Positions 7,478 through 15,200 of a stretch of 16,588 bases of DNA are shown here, one piece after another. This stretch comes from Roseiarcus sp050013915 (GTDB lineage: Bacteria; Pseudomonadota; Alphaproteobacteria; Rhizobiales; Beijerinckiaceae), in the NCBI GenBank assembly GCA_050013915.1, contig JBEKEI010000115.1, positions 1-16,588 of the forward strand. Reading direction: 5' to 3'. A program made the position numbers and the translations under genes. Each line of letters opens with the position of its first letter. The first letter of the stretch is position 1. Below the pieces are notes generated by a model. The model saw only the letters and a list, made by a program, of their open reading frames with translations, was not told where the DNA came from and ran no database searches.

Positions 7478-7686
7478 GCGGCGGCCGGTCGGGCGGCGAA
7501 GAGCCCGAGGAACGGCGACGCCGGGTGTTCGTCAATCTCGCCGCCGCCGCTTTCCTGCTCGCACTGGCGATCGCCATCGCCTGGGTGGTGATGGCGCTCG
7601 ACGCGCGGCGCAGGCTCGAGAATTGTCTCAATTCTGGGCGCAGGAACTGCGAGGAGATCGTGCAGCCGGCCGGAGCGGGAAGCTAG
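7474..7686 (+). CDS. Small single-helix membrane protein, function unknown
   Basis: This 70-residue protein starts at an ATGA overlap with the dxs stop, so it is probably translated by coupling from the dxs message. Residues 1-17 are highly charged and Arg-rich (EEPEERRRR), residues 18-42 form one clear membrane helix (VFVNLAAAAFLLALAIAIAWVVMAL), and the tail holds two cysteines, at about residues 51 and 59 (ENCLNSGRRNCEEI). By the positive-inside rule the N terminus should be cytoplasmic and the cysteine-bearing tail periplasmic, where a disulfide could form. I recognise no characterised family. The coding assignment rests on the overlap, the helix and the absence of a competing frame. Confidence 0.75.
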   Translation: MSGGRSGGEEPEERRRRVFVNLAAAAFLLALAIAIAWVVMALDARRRLENCLNSGRRNCEEIVQPAGAGS

Positions 7687-7706
7687 CCGGCGCGCGGCGC
7701 GCGCGA

Positions 7707-7736
7707 TTGACTTACGACGCGCGGCGCCCCTATAAG
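7707..7736 (+). promoter_or_regulatory. Sigma-70-like promoter for the rpmH-rnpA-yidC-yihA block
   Basis: TTGACT (7707-7712) and TATAAG (7731-7736) are separated by 18 bases, five matches of six to each bacterial consensus. It is the best promoter in the window. Transcription would start near 7743 and leave a leader of about 145 bases before rpmH. The position right after the small membrane protein gene means that the ribosomal-protein block does not depend on dxs transcription. Confidence 0.8.
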
Positions 7737-7888
7737 GCGCGCGCGTCGCGCCTGCCGCGGCGCTCCGGTTTTCCCCGGCTCGCCCGCCGCCCTAGGGGCG
7801 TCGCCACGAGGTCCGGGCTCGGATCGTTGGACGAGGCGTTTCGCCGGATCCCGTCCGCAAGATCAAAGCGCCATACGGAGATGCGACA

Positions 7889-8023
7889 GTGAAGCGGACC
7901 TATCAACCGAGCAAGATCGTTCGCAAGCGACGCCATGGCTTTCGCGCGCGGATGGAGACCGTCGGCGGGCGCAAGGTTCTCAACGCGCGCCGGGCGCGCG
8001 GCCGCAAGCGTCTGTCCGCCTGA
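7889..8023 (+). CDS. rpmH: 50S ribosomal protein L34
   Basis: The 44-residue product starts with GTG and reads KRTYQPSKIVRKRRHGFRAR, then METVGGRKVLNARRARGRKR and LSA. This is the standard bacterial L34, a small, very basic protein of the large ribosomal subunit. The GTG start is fixed by the universal N terminus and by GGAG at 7877-7880, eight bases upstream. Forty-nine bases separate it from rnpA. The order rpmH-rnpA-yidC is one of the most conserved in bacteria. Confidence 0.98.
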   Translation: MKRTYQPSKIVRKRRHGFRARMETVGGRKVLNARRARGRKRLSA

Positions 8024-8072
8024 TCCCGCGCGCGCGGCTCGCGAGAGACTTCGGTCGCGCGGAAGGGGAACG

Positions 8073-8531
8073 ATGAACGCGCCCGAGGCCTGCGTCCGCG
8101 CCGAAGCCGGCGCAGACAACGACGAGCCCGAGATCACCCGCCTCCGGCGCCGTGGCGATTTTCAGCGCGCGGCGCGCGGACACAGGGTCAGAATGGAGGC
8201 TTTCGCGCTCCAGGCCAATCGGCGGCCCGACGCTCCCGATGAGGCGCGCGACGCCATCGGCGCGCGCGTCGGCTTCACCGTCACCAAGAAACTGGGCGGC
8301 GCAGTCCTGCGAAATCGCATCCGCCGCCGCCTCAAGGAGGCGCTACGCCTGTCGCCCGACGTCGCGGCGCGGCCCGATCACGATTACGTCGTCATGGCCC
8401 AGAAGGAGGCGTTGCGGCGGCGCTTCGACCTGTTGCGGACCGATCTCGCACGCGCCTTCGCCCTGGTTCACTCGCGCGCTTCCCGCGCGGGCTCCGCGCG
8501 ACCATCCAACGACAGAGACAAACGCCGATGA
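8073..8531 (+). CDS. rnpA: Ribonuclease P protein component
   Basis: This 152-residue protein is the protein subunit of RNase P, which binds the catalytic RNA and helps mature the 5' ends of tRNAs. The family signature is visible at residues 78-92 (AVLRNRIRRRLKEAL, the RNR motif), preceded by RVGFTVTKKLGGA and by LRRRGDFQRAARGHRV. The N terminus carries about 22 extra residues before the LRRRGDF core. The Arg-rich tail of about 20 residues is also longer than in minimal homologues. GGAAGGGGAA just before the ATG is a good ribosome binding site. The frame is open further upstream, but those codons overlap rpmH and lack similarity. The stop codon overlaps the yidC start as ATGA. Confidence 0.95.
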   Translation: MNAPEACVRAEAGADNDEPEITRLRRRGDFQRAARGHRVRMEAFALQANRRPDAPDEARDAIGARVGFTVTKKLGGAVLRNRIRRRLKEALRLSPDVAARPDHDYVVMAQKEALRRRFDLLRTDLARAFALVHSRASRAGSARPSNDRDKRR

Positions 8532-10348
8532 ACTCCGAGGATTCCAGAAACCTGATCCTGGCGATCGTCCTGTCGGTGCTGGTGCTGATCGGCTGGAACT
8601 ATTTCTACGGCGCGCCGCAGATGCAGAAGGACCGCCAGGCGCAGTCGCAGACGGCCGGCGGCGGGGCCCCCGGCCAGGGGTCCGGCGCGGCGGCCCCGCT
8701 GAGCGCGCCGCCGACCGCGACGGCGGTCGAGTCCCGACCCGCGGCTCTCGCCGCGAGCAAGCGCATCGCCATCGACACCAGGAGCCTCGGCGGCTCGATC
8801 GACCTCGCCGGTGGTCTGCTCGACGACATCACGCTCAAGGCCTATCGCGAGACGATCGACCCCGACAGCGCCAACATCACCCTGTTCTCGCCGCGCGGCG
8901 GCCCGGCGCCCTACTGGGCCGAGACGGGGTTCGTGGGAGAGGTCGGAGCGAGCGCCAAACTGCCGGATCGCGACACCCGATGGACCAGCGATTCCGATAT
9001 CCTGACCGACCAGAAGCCGGTCGTGCTGACCTATGACGACGGCGCCGGCCTCGTGTTCCGGCGCACGATTTCGGTCGACGACAAATATATGTTCACGATC
9101 CGCGATGCCGTCGAAAACAAGGGCGCCGCGCCGGTGACCGTCCACCCCTATGCGCTGATCCTGCGGCGCGGCAAGCCCGACGTCGCCGGCTACGCCGTGC
9201 TGTTCGAGGGCCTGCTCGGCATCGTGGGAGACAGTTCGGTCCAGGAAATCACCTATGCCGCGATCGACAAGGAGACCGGGCGCACCAAGTCGCTGAAGGG
9301 CGCCGGCGGCTGGCTCGGCTTCACCGACAAATACTGGGCTTCGGCGATCATTCCCGACCAGGGCGCGCCGGTCGAGGGCCGGTTCTCGTCCAACGGCGGC
9401 GCCCAGCCCGAGGACTACCAGACCGACTTCCTCGGCGACGCCCGGGTGATCGCGCCCGGCGCGTCGAGCGAAGTGATCGCCCGCGTCTTCGCCGGCGCCA
9501 AGGAGGTCGCCACGATCGACGCCTACGAGGCCGACCTCGGCATCAAGAAATTCGACCTGATGATCGACTGGGGCTGGTTCTATTTCATCACCAAGCCCTT
9601 GTTCAAGCTGATCGATTTCATCTACAAATTCGTCGGCAACTTCGGCCTCGCGATCCTCATCGTCACCGTCCTCGTCAAGCTCGCCTTCTTCCCGCTCGCC
9701 AATCGCAGCTACGCGTCAATGGCGAAGATGAAGAACATCCAGCCGCAAATCGCAGCGCTCAAGGAGCGCTTTCCTGACGATCGCGCCAAGCAGCAGCAGG
9801 CGCAGATGGAGCTGTTCAAGAAGGAGGGCGTCAATCCGGTCGCCGGCTGCCTGCCGATGGTCGTCCAGATCCCGGTGTTCTTCGCGCTCTACAAGGTGAT
9901 CTTCATCACTATCGAGATGCGCCATGCGCCGTTCTTCGGCTGGATCCGGGATCTCTCGGCGCCCGACCCGACCAATGTGTTCACGCTGTTCGGGCTGATC
10001 CCGTGGAGCCCGACCGCTTTGCCGATGATCGGGCATTTCCTGGCGCTGGGCGTCTGGCCGCTGATCATGGGCGTGTCGATGTTCTTCCAGATGAAGATGA
10101 ATCCTGAGCCCGCCGATCCCGTGCAGAAAACCATGTTCGCCTGGATGCCGGTGATCTTCACCTTCATGCTCGGCGCGTTCCCCTCCGGTCTCGTGATCTA
10201 CTGGACATGGAACAACACGCTGACCGTCGCCCAGCAATATTACATCATGCGGCGCAACGGCGTGAAGGTCGAGCTCTGGAACAACCTGGCCAAGCTGTTC
10301 GACGGTCTGGCAGGCGCGTTCAAGAAGAAGCGCGCGCCCGGTGAGTGA
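8528..10348 (+). CDS. yidC: Membrane protein insertase YidC
   Basis: The 606-residue product inserts and folds inner-membrane proteins, alone or with SecYEG. Residues 9-26 are the N-terminal membrane helix found in Gram-negative YidC. A Gln/Gly/Ala/Pro-rich linker follows, then the large periplasmic beta domain to about residue 340 (LVFRRTISVDDKYMFTIRD; GWLGFTDKYWASAIIP). The conserved insertase core comes last: the hydrophobic segment GLAILIVTVLVKLAFFPLA, the cytoplasmic coiled hairpin (MAKMKNIQPQIAALKERF), GCLPMVVQIPVFFALYKVI, and the closing helices with FPSGLVIYWTWNN. In the helix facing the groove, Lys occupies the place where E. coli has Arg366. Both ends overlap their neighbours (rnpA by 4 bases, yihA by 8), implying one transcript and coupled translation. 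Confidence 0.98.
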   Translation: MNSEDSRNLILAIVLSVLVLIGWNYFYGAPQMQKDRQAQSQTAGGGAPGQGSGAAAPLSAPPTATAVESRPAALAASKRIAIDTRSLGGSIDLAGGLLDDITLKAYRETIDPDSANITLFSPRGGPAPYWAETGFVGEVGASAKLPDRDTRWTSDSDILTDQKPVVLTYDDGAGLVFRRTISVDDKYMFTIRDAVENKGAAPVTVHPYALILRRGKPDVAGYAVLFEGLLGIVGDSSVQEITYAAIDKETGRTKSLKGAGGWLGFTDKYWASAIIPDQGAPVEGRFSSNGGAQPEDYQTDFLGDARVIAPGASSEVIARVFAGAKEVATIDAYEADLGIKKFDLMIDWGWFYFITKPLFKLIDFIYKFVGNFGLAILIVTVLVKLAFFPLANRSYASMAKMKNIQPQIAALKERFPDDRAKQQQAQMELFKKEGVNPVAGCLPMVVQIPVFFALYKVIFITIEMRHAPFFGWIRDLSAPDPTNVFTLFGLIPWSPTALPMIGHFLALGVWPLIMGVSMFFQMKMNPEPADPVQKTMFAWMPVIFTFMLGAFPSGLVIYWTWNNTLTVAQQYYIMRRNGVKVELWNNLAKLFDGLAGAFKKKRAPGE

Positions 10349-11000
10349 GGCCGCGGCCGCGGACGCGAGCGCCGGCCTGATCGAGGCGGGCCGCAAGCTG
10401 TTCGCCGGTCCCTGCGATTTCTTCTTCGCCGCCGCGAAATCCGACGGCCTGCCGCCGGTCGGCGCCCCCGAAATCGCCTTCGCCGGGCGCTCCAACGTCG
10501 GCAAGTCCTCGCTCGTCAACGCGCTGACCGGCCGCCAGAGTCTCGCGCGGACCTCCAACACGCCGGGCCGCACGCAAGAGCTGATCTTCTTCGATCTCGG
10601 GGGCCGGCTCACCCTCGTCGACATGCCCGGTTACGGCTATGCCGCGGTCAACAAGAACAAGGTCGCCTCCTGGGGCCAGTTGATGCGCGACTATCTGCGC
10701 GGGCGCGCAAGCCTTCTGCGCGCGTTCGTGCTGGTCGACGGCCGTCACGGGCTCAAGCCCAGCGACCTTGAGACCATGACCCTGCTCGACAAGTCGGCGG
10801 TCTCCTACGCAATCGTCCTTACCAAGCGCGACGAGGTCATGCCGGCCGACCAGCCGGCGCGCGTCGAGGCCACGCTGGAAGCCCTGCGCGCCCATCCCGC
10901 CGCCTACCCGGGCGCGTTCTTCACCTCCTCGCGCACCGGCGAGGGAATTCCCGAGCTGCGCGGCCATATCGTGCAGCTCATGCACGAGCGCGGCGGCTGA
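10341..11000 (+). CDS. yihA: Ribosome biogenesis GTP-binding protein YihA/YsxC (EngB)
   Basis: The 219-residue product is a TrmE-Era-EngA-EngB-family GTPase that acts in late assembly of the large ribosomal subunit in the cytoplasm. The GTPase motifs are complete: G1 GRSNVGKSS at 49-57, G2 in TSNTPGRTQ near 71-79, G3 DMPGYG at 94-99, G4 TKRDE at 161-165, and G5 in FFTSSRTGEG. The start is GTG, eight bases inside the end of yidC, so translation is probably coupled. In many Hyphomicrobiales genomes argB follows this gene. Here a monooxygenase gene follows after about 150 bases. Confidence 0.96.
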   Translation: MSEAAAADASAGLIEAGRKLFAGPCDFFFAAAKSDGLPPVGAPEIAFAGRSNVGKSSLVNALTGRQSLARTSNTPGRTQELIFFDLGGRLTLVDMPGYGYAAVNKNKVASWGQLMRDYLRGRASLLRAFVLVDGRHGLKPSDLETMTLLDKSAVSYAIVLTKRDEVMPADQPARVEATLEALRAHPAAYPGAFFTSSRTGEGIPELRGHIVQLMHERGG

Positions 11001-11150
11001 TCGCCACCCGGCGGCCTGCCGGAACGGCCGCAGTCGACCGTGCTCAAGGCATGGAATCGGGCCGGGCGCGGCAGGCGACGCGATCCGACGCCATCGCGCT
11101 CGTCAACCCGACGCCCGCGCCCTAGAGTGCCGGCGGAGCGGATGGGCTGC

Positions 11151-12413
11151 ATGGTCAAATCGTCTGAGATCGCGGTCATCGGCGCCGGCGTCGGCGGGCT
11201 CGCGGCAGCGATCCTGCTGGCGCGCGCGGGCCATCGCGTCGTCGTCTACGAGCGCTATCCGGCGACGCGCCCGCTCGGCTCCGGCCTGATGCTGCAGCCG
11301 ACCGGACTCGCCGCGCTCGGCCGGCTCGGCCTGCGCGCGGCGGTCGAGGCGCGCGGCGAGCGGATCGAGCGCCTGCACGGGCTCACTGCGCGCGGCGGCG
11401 TCGTGTTCGACCTCGCCTATGCCGACCTGGATCCCCGGTTCTACGCCGTCGGCGTCCACCGGGCGGCGCTGCACGGCGCGCTGATGGACGCGTTTCGGGC
11501 CTGCGGCGCCGCGCTGGAGACGGGTTGGGCGATCGCGGACGTCGTCGCGAGCGCGGACGGCCGCGCGCAGCTGGTCGCCGAACGCGGCCGCGCCTCGCCC
11601 GCCTTCGACCTCGTCGTCGACGCCTCCGGCGCGCGCTCGACGCTGCGCCGGCTGGCGACGAGCGCCGCGCCGCGCGAGTTCGCCTATGGCGCGGTCTGGA
11701 CCAGCGTCCCCGACACCGGCGTCGCGCCGTCGACGCTCGCCCAGCGCTACGACGCCGCGAAAATCATGATCGGCCACCTGCCGATCGGGCGGATCGACGC
11801 GCATTCGCCGCGGCTCGCCGCCGTCTTCTGGAGCCTGAAGCCAGAGGGCCATCCCGCCTGGCGCGCCGGCTTCGAGGCCTGGCGCAGCGAGGTCGCCCGG
11901 CTGTGGCCGGCGCTCGCGGCCGTCGTCGTCGAAATCGACGGGCCCGATGATTTCGCACTCGCGACCTATGTCCAGTTCACGGCGCCGCGGCCGTTCCGCG
12001 GCGCGCTCGCGCTGATCGGCGACGCCGCGCACGCGACCTCGCCGCAACTCGGCCAGGGCGCCAACAGCGCGCTGCTCGACGCGCTCGCGCTGAGCGACGC
12101 GCTGGCGGCGGGCCGCGACATCGCCGCCGCGCTCGACGCCTATGCGCGGCTCCGGCGCCGGCACGTGCGCTTCTATCAGCTGGCGAGCGCGGCGATGACG
12201 CCGTTCTTCCAGTCGGATTGGGCGCTGCTCGCCGCCGCGCGCGACCTCGCCTTCGACCCGATGAAGCGCATCCCGCTGCTGCGCGGCGAAATGCTGCGCG
12301 CGCTCGCCGGGCTGAAGACCGGCGTGTTCACGAGCGCGAGCCCCGAGGCGCTCGCCGGCGCGGCGCCCGCGGCGGCGCTTGCGCTCGCCGACGCCCCCGT
12401 CCCCATCCGCTGA
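11151..12413 (+). CDS. FAD-dependent monooxygenase (group A, UbiH/PHBH-like)
   Basis: The product of about 420 residues has the aromatic-hydroxylase flavoprotein fold (PF01494 type). It begins with the dinucleotide-binding motif IAVIGAGVGGLAAAILLARAG and the acidic residue in VYERY. The NAD(P)H/FAD 'DG'-type motif appears as DLVVDASGARSTLRR, and the second FAD motif as LIGDAAHATSPQLGQGANSA. Such enzymes use NAD(P)H and oxygen to hydroxylate aromatic or polyketide-like substrates. Nothing nearby indicates the substrate. The ATG at 11151 is chosen for its position right before the Rossmann strand, with GGAG 12 bases upstream. An in-frame ATG at 11142 is the alternative. The following gene starts 11 bases after the stop, so the two may share a transcript. 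Confidence 0.9.
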   Translation: MVKSSEIAVIGAGVGGLAAAILLARAGHRVVVYERYPATRPLGSGLMLQPTGLAALGRLGLRAAVEARGERIERLHGLTARGGVVFDLAYADLDPRFYAVGVHRAALHGALMDAFRACGAALETGWAIADVVASADGRAQLVAERGRASPAFDLVVDASGARSTLRRLATSAAPREFAYGAVWTSVPDTGVAPSTLAQRYDAAKIMIGHLPIGRIDAHSPRLAAVFWSLKPEGHPAWRAGFEAWRSEVARLWPALAAVVVEIDGPDDFALATYVQFTAPRPFRGALALIGDAAHATSPQLGQGANSALLDALALSDALAAGRDIAAALDAYARLRRRHVRFYQLASAAMTPFFQSDWALLAAARDLAFDPMKRIPLLRGEMLRALAGLKTGVFTSASPEALAGAAPAAALALADAPVPIR

Positions 12414-12424
12414 AATCGGCCGCC

Positions 12425-13051
12425 ATGACCCACATCAACCGCATCGCCGCGCAGGATCTCGGGCGCATCGGCGCGCTCAGCGACGGCATATTCGCCTTCG
12501 CGGCGACCGTGCTCGTCGTCGAAATCCGCATCCCCGACCCCGCCCAGATCCATTCGCAGGCCGAACTGATCGCCGGCCTGGCGGCGCTCTGGCCGCGGCT
12601 CGTGACCTGGCTGCTGAGCCTGATGACGCTCGGCATTTTCTGGGTCGGCCAGCAGACCCAGCTCGCCCAGGCCGCGCGCGCCGACCGCGACCTGACCTGG
12701 CTGCATTTCGTCTTCCTCGCCTTCGTCACCGCGCTGCCGTTCTCGACCCGCCTGCTCGCCGAATATTTCGTCTACGAGGCGGCGCTGCTCGTCTACTGGC
12801 TCAACATCGCGCTGTGCGGGTTCAGCCTGCTCGCCTGCGTGCGCTACGCCGAACGCGCCGGCCTCCTGAGGGCCGACGCGCCGCCCCATTTCACCCGCGC
12901 GCTGACGCGCCGGGTGCTGATCGCGCAGACGCTCTATGCGGCCGGCGCCGCGCTGGGGCTCGTCAGCATTCCCGCGGGCGTCGGCTTCATCGTGTTGGTG
13001 CAGGTCAATTTCGCGCTCGCGCCGAGGATACCGTGGTTGTGGAGGATCTGA
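12425..13051 (+). CDS. TMEM175-family (DUF1211) putative potassium channel protein
   Basis: The 208-residue integral membrane protein begins with the family signature at residues 14-34 (RIGALSDG, then FAFAATVLVVEIRIP), the R-xxx-(F/L)SDG motif that lines the pore of TMEM175 channels. About six hydrophobic segments follow (near 54-74, 90-110, 118-140, 163-181 and 184-203 after the first), the single-repeat architecture of bacterial members, which assemble as tetramers. Characterised members conduct K+, but selectivity varies and cannot be judged here. The gene starts 11 bases after the monooxygenase stop and ends 14 bases from the convergent chemoreceptor gene. The frame is open upstream, but those codons lie within the monooxygenase gene. 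Confidence 0.85.
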   Translation: MTHINRIAAQDLGRIGALSDGIFAFAATVLVVEIRIPDPAQIHSQAELIAGLAALWPRLVTWLLSLMTLGIFWVGQQTQLAQAARADRDLTWLHFVFLAFVTALPFSTRLLAEYFVYEAALLVYWLNIALCGFSLLACVRYAERAGLLRADAPPHFTRALTRRVLIAQTLYAAGAALGLVSIPAGVGFIVLVQVNFALAPRIPWLWRI

Positions 13052-13065
13052 AGGCGAGCGCCGCT

Positions 13066-14745
13066 TCACGCCGCCGACCGCGCCGGCGCCCGCGCTGCCG
13101 CAAGCGCCGCCTGGCTGATCAGCGCGCGCAGCCGCGCGCGTCCCTCGTCCGGAATGTCGAAGCTGACGTGCACCGCCTCGCCCTGGCGGCGCACGACCCG
13201 CGAGCGCAGCGGCATGTCGATCCCCGGCGCGATCAGGATGAACGCCTGGGCGCCCGGGTCGACCGCGCCGGTGAGTTTCGCGCCGCCCTCCGAGAGGTCG
13301 AGGATCCGGATCGGCGTGACCTCGCCGCCGACGTCGATCGCGCCGAGGGCGTCGATCTCATGGCGTTCGTGGGCGCGCCGATCGACCGCGACCGAACTGG
13401 TGCGCACGATCCGCACCAGGTTGCTCTGCAACGCGCGGACGCGCTCGGCGGCCTCCGAACACGCGTCCTCGACGATCCTGGCCAGCTCGTGGGCGCCCTG
13501 CACGTCGGCGGCGACGATTTCGATCTGGTCCGTCACCTTGGTCACGGCGCGGGTCGTGCCGTCGACGTCGGCGGCGATGAGCCGGGTCGTGCCGACCTGG
13601 CCGCGGATCGCGTTGGCGATGCTCTCCGAGGCCTGGCTGACCCGGTCGATCGCCTTGGCGATCGCGTCGACGGCGGCGACCGCGCCCTGCGTCGAGCCCT
13701 GGACCTCGCCGATCAGCCGGCCGATCCGCCCGGTCGCCCCCGACGCCTGGCCGGCGAGCGAGCGCACTTCACGGGCGATCAGCGCAAAGCCGAGACCCTC
13801 GCTGCCGGCGCGCGCCGCCTCGACGCCGGCGTTGACGGCGAGCAGCCCGGTCTGACGCGCGACATGGGCGATCAGCCCGGTGATCTCGTCGATCTCGGCC
13901 GCCACCCGCGACAGCGCCTCGATCGTCGCGCTCGCCGCGCGCGAAGCCAGAACGGCCTCGTCCGAAGTCGCCTTGGCGCCGCGGACCTCGTCGGCGACGC
14001 CGGCCATCGAGGCGGTCAGCGCCTTGGTCGATGCGGCCGCCGACTGCATGGAGGCGAGGGCCTCGCGCGAGCCGGAGGCGACCGCGCCGGTCGTCGTGCC
14101 GAGCCGATCGGCCGCGCCCGACATTTCGGCGGTGATCTGGGTCATCTGATCCATGAGGTCGATGAGGTCGTTCACCGCGACATGGGTCTCGCTCTCGACC
14201 TGTTCGACCATCGCCGTCAGCGCCCGGGCCTTGCGCTGCTCGGCGCGGGCATGCTCCGTCTGCGCGCGCGCGCGCTCCGCCTCGATCCGCGCCTCGCGCC
14301 CGCGCGCCGCGGCGCCGGCGGCTTCCGCCTCCAGCGCGACGCGGCGAAGGTCGGCGTAGGCGCGCGCGAGAGCGCCGATCTCGTCGCCCCGCGCGGCGTC
14401 GCAGTCGATGGGGCGCGCCTCGCCCGCGGCGAGCCCCGCCAGGCCGTCGGCGAGCGCGCGCAACGGCGTCGCTACCGCGCGGCGAACGATGAGGACTCCG
14501 ATCGCGCCGGCGATCGCCGCCGGCAGGGCGCCGGCCAGCGCCAGGATCACGGCCGTCTCGCGCTGGGCGGCGATGGCGAGGCCGAGCGCGCCGGCGACCG
14601 GCGCCGAGGCGACGATCGCGAACAGCGCGCCCGCGGCGCCCGTCAGCCCGCGCGCGGCCGAGACCGGCGGGCGCCGGGACGCCGAGGCGGCAGGCGACGA
14701 AGCGGCCATGGGCGGATTCTCTATTGCCTGGAGCAGAGGAGCCAT
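13066..14745 (-). CDS. Methyl-accepting chemotaxis protein with C-terminal PilZ domain
   Basis: The 559-residue product appears to be a chemoreceptor that signals to CheA/CheW. Two hydrophobic segments (about 34-60 and 65-89) are separated by only a few residues, so there is almost no periplasmic sensor. A HAMP domain follows at about 85-140 (TPLRAL, DEIGALA), then a long helical signalling domain with its tip near 285-332 (EIDEITGLIAHVARQTGLLA; VEAARAGSEGLGFALIAREV). The tip has Gly and Val where most receptors have NLLALNA. Residues 456-533 form a PilZ domain with both c-di-GMP-binding motifs: RRAHER (R457 and R461) and DLSEGG (D483, S485, G488). The Ala/Arg-rich region at 135-175 is a predicted coiled coil. 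The start at 14745 has AGGGA about seven bases upstream. A second in-frame ATG lies at 14709. A CtrA-like box lies upstream. Confidence 0.9.
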   Translation of the reverse strand: MAPLLQAIENPPMAASSPAASASRRPPVSAARGLTGAAGALFAIVASAPVAGALGLAIAAQRETAVILALAGALPAAIAGAIGVLIVRRAVATPLRALADGLAGLAAGEARPIDCDAARGDEIGALARAYADLRRVALEAEAAGAAARGREARIEAERARAQTEHARAEQRKARALTAMVEQVESETHVAVNDLIDLMDQMTQITAEMSGAADRLGTTTGAVASGSREALASMQSAAASTKALTASMAGVADEVRGAKATSDEAVLASRAASATIEALSRVAAEIDEITGLIAHVARQTGLLAVNAGVEAARAGSEGLGFALIAREVRSLAGQASGATGRIGRLIGEVQGSTQGAVAAVDAIAKAIDRVSQASESIANAIRGQVGTTRLIAADVDGTTRAVTKVTDQIEIVAADVQGAHELARIVEDACSEAAERVRALQSNLVRIVRTSSVAVDRRAHERHEIDALGAIDVGGEVTPIRILDLSEGGAKLTGAVDPGAQAFILIAPGIDMPLRSRVVRRQGEAVHVSFDIPDEGRARLRALISQAALAAARAPARSAA

Positions 14746-14824
14746 CGGGGATCCCTGGGGTTCGCCGCGCGTCGCGCAGGACCGCTCGACCCGGCCCGGC
14801 GCGCCGCACTGTCGTCGAATAGCG

Positions 14825-14839
14825 CTAAGATTGTGTTAA
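14825..14839 (-). promoter_or_regulatory. CtrA-like binding site upstream of the MCP-PilZ gene
   Basis: Read on the minus strand the site is TTAA-N7-TTAG, one mismatch from the alphaproteobacterial CtrA box TTAA-N7-TTAA. It lies about 80 bases before the chemoreceptor start codon, in otherwise GC-rich DNA, where eight matched A/T-rich positions are conspicuous. CtrA controls motility, chemotaxis and pilus genes in many alphaproteobacteria, so a chemoreceptor is a sensible target. No matching core promoter was found. Confidence 0.4.
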
Positions 14840-15200
14840 CGGTCAGCATCGGGCCGGGGAAATCCGGCTTGGCCGCAGTCTACCCCCCGCGCTCCCACTG
14901 CAAACTCCCCGCCTCGACAGTCGACATTGACCAATCACAGCGCAAAATCGGTGTTTCATCACCCTGCAAGACGCGGCCAAAGCATTCGCGCCGGCGAGGC
15001 GCAATCTATTACATGAATTTTGCGTAGATAACCGCGGGATCGCCCGTTTCTCAGCAAGGCGCGCAGTCCAGCCCTTGCCCCCGGGGCGATCGACGGGCCC
15101 CGGCGGCGGCGGCGATGGAACAAGGCCGCCCGGCGCCGCCGAGCCGACCGCCGCAAGCGGCCCGCCAGCCCTCCGCGTCGCCCGGGGCCCAAAAGCCGGC

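Noticed and set aside
11103..12164. 353-codon open frame on the minus strand
   Set aside because: Antisense to the FAD monooxygenase gene. No recognisable fold.
12425..12490. Leu instead of Phe in the TMEM175 FSDG motif as an anomaly
   Set aside because: LSDG is a common variant among bacterial members of this family, so it is not unusual.
12176..13069. 297-codon open frame on the minus strand
   Set aside because: Antisense to the end of the monooxygenase gene and to the TMEM175-type gene. Gln/Glu/Arg-rich and mirrors the membrane protein's codons.
12379..15027. 882-codon open frame on the plus strand
   Set aside because: Overlaps the TMEM175-type gene in another frame and is antisense to the whole chemoreceptor gene, whose domains are clear. 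The translation is Arg/Asp/Ala-rich.
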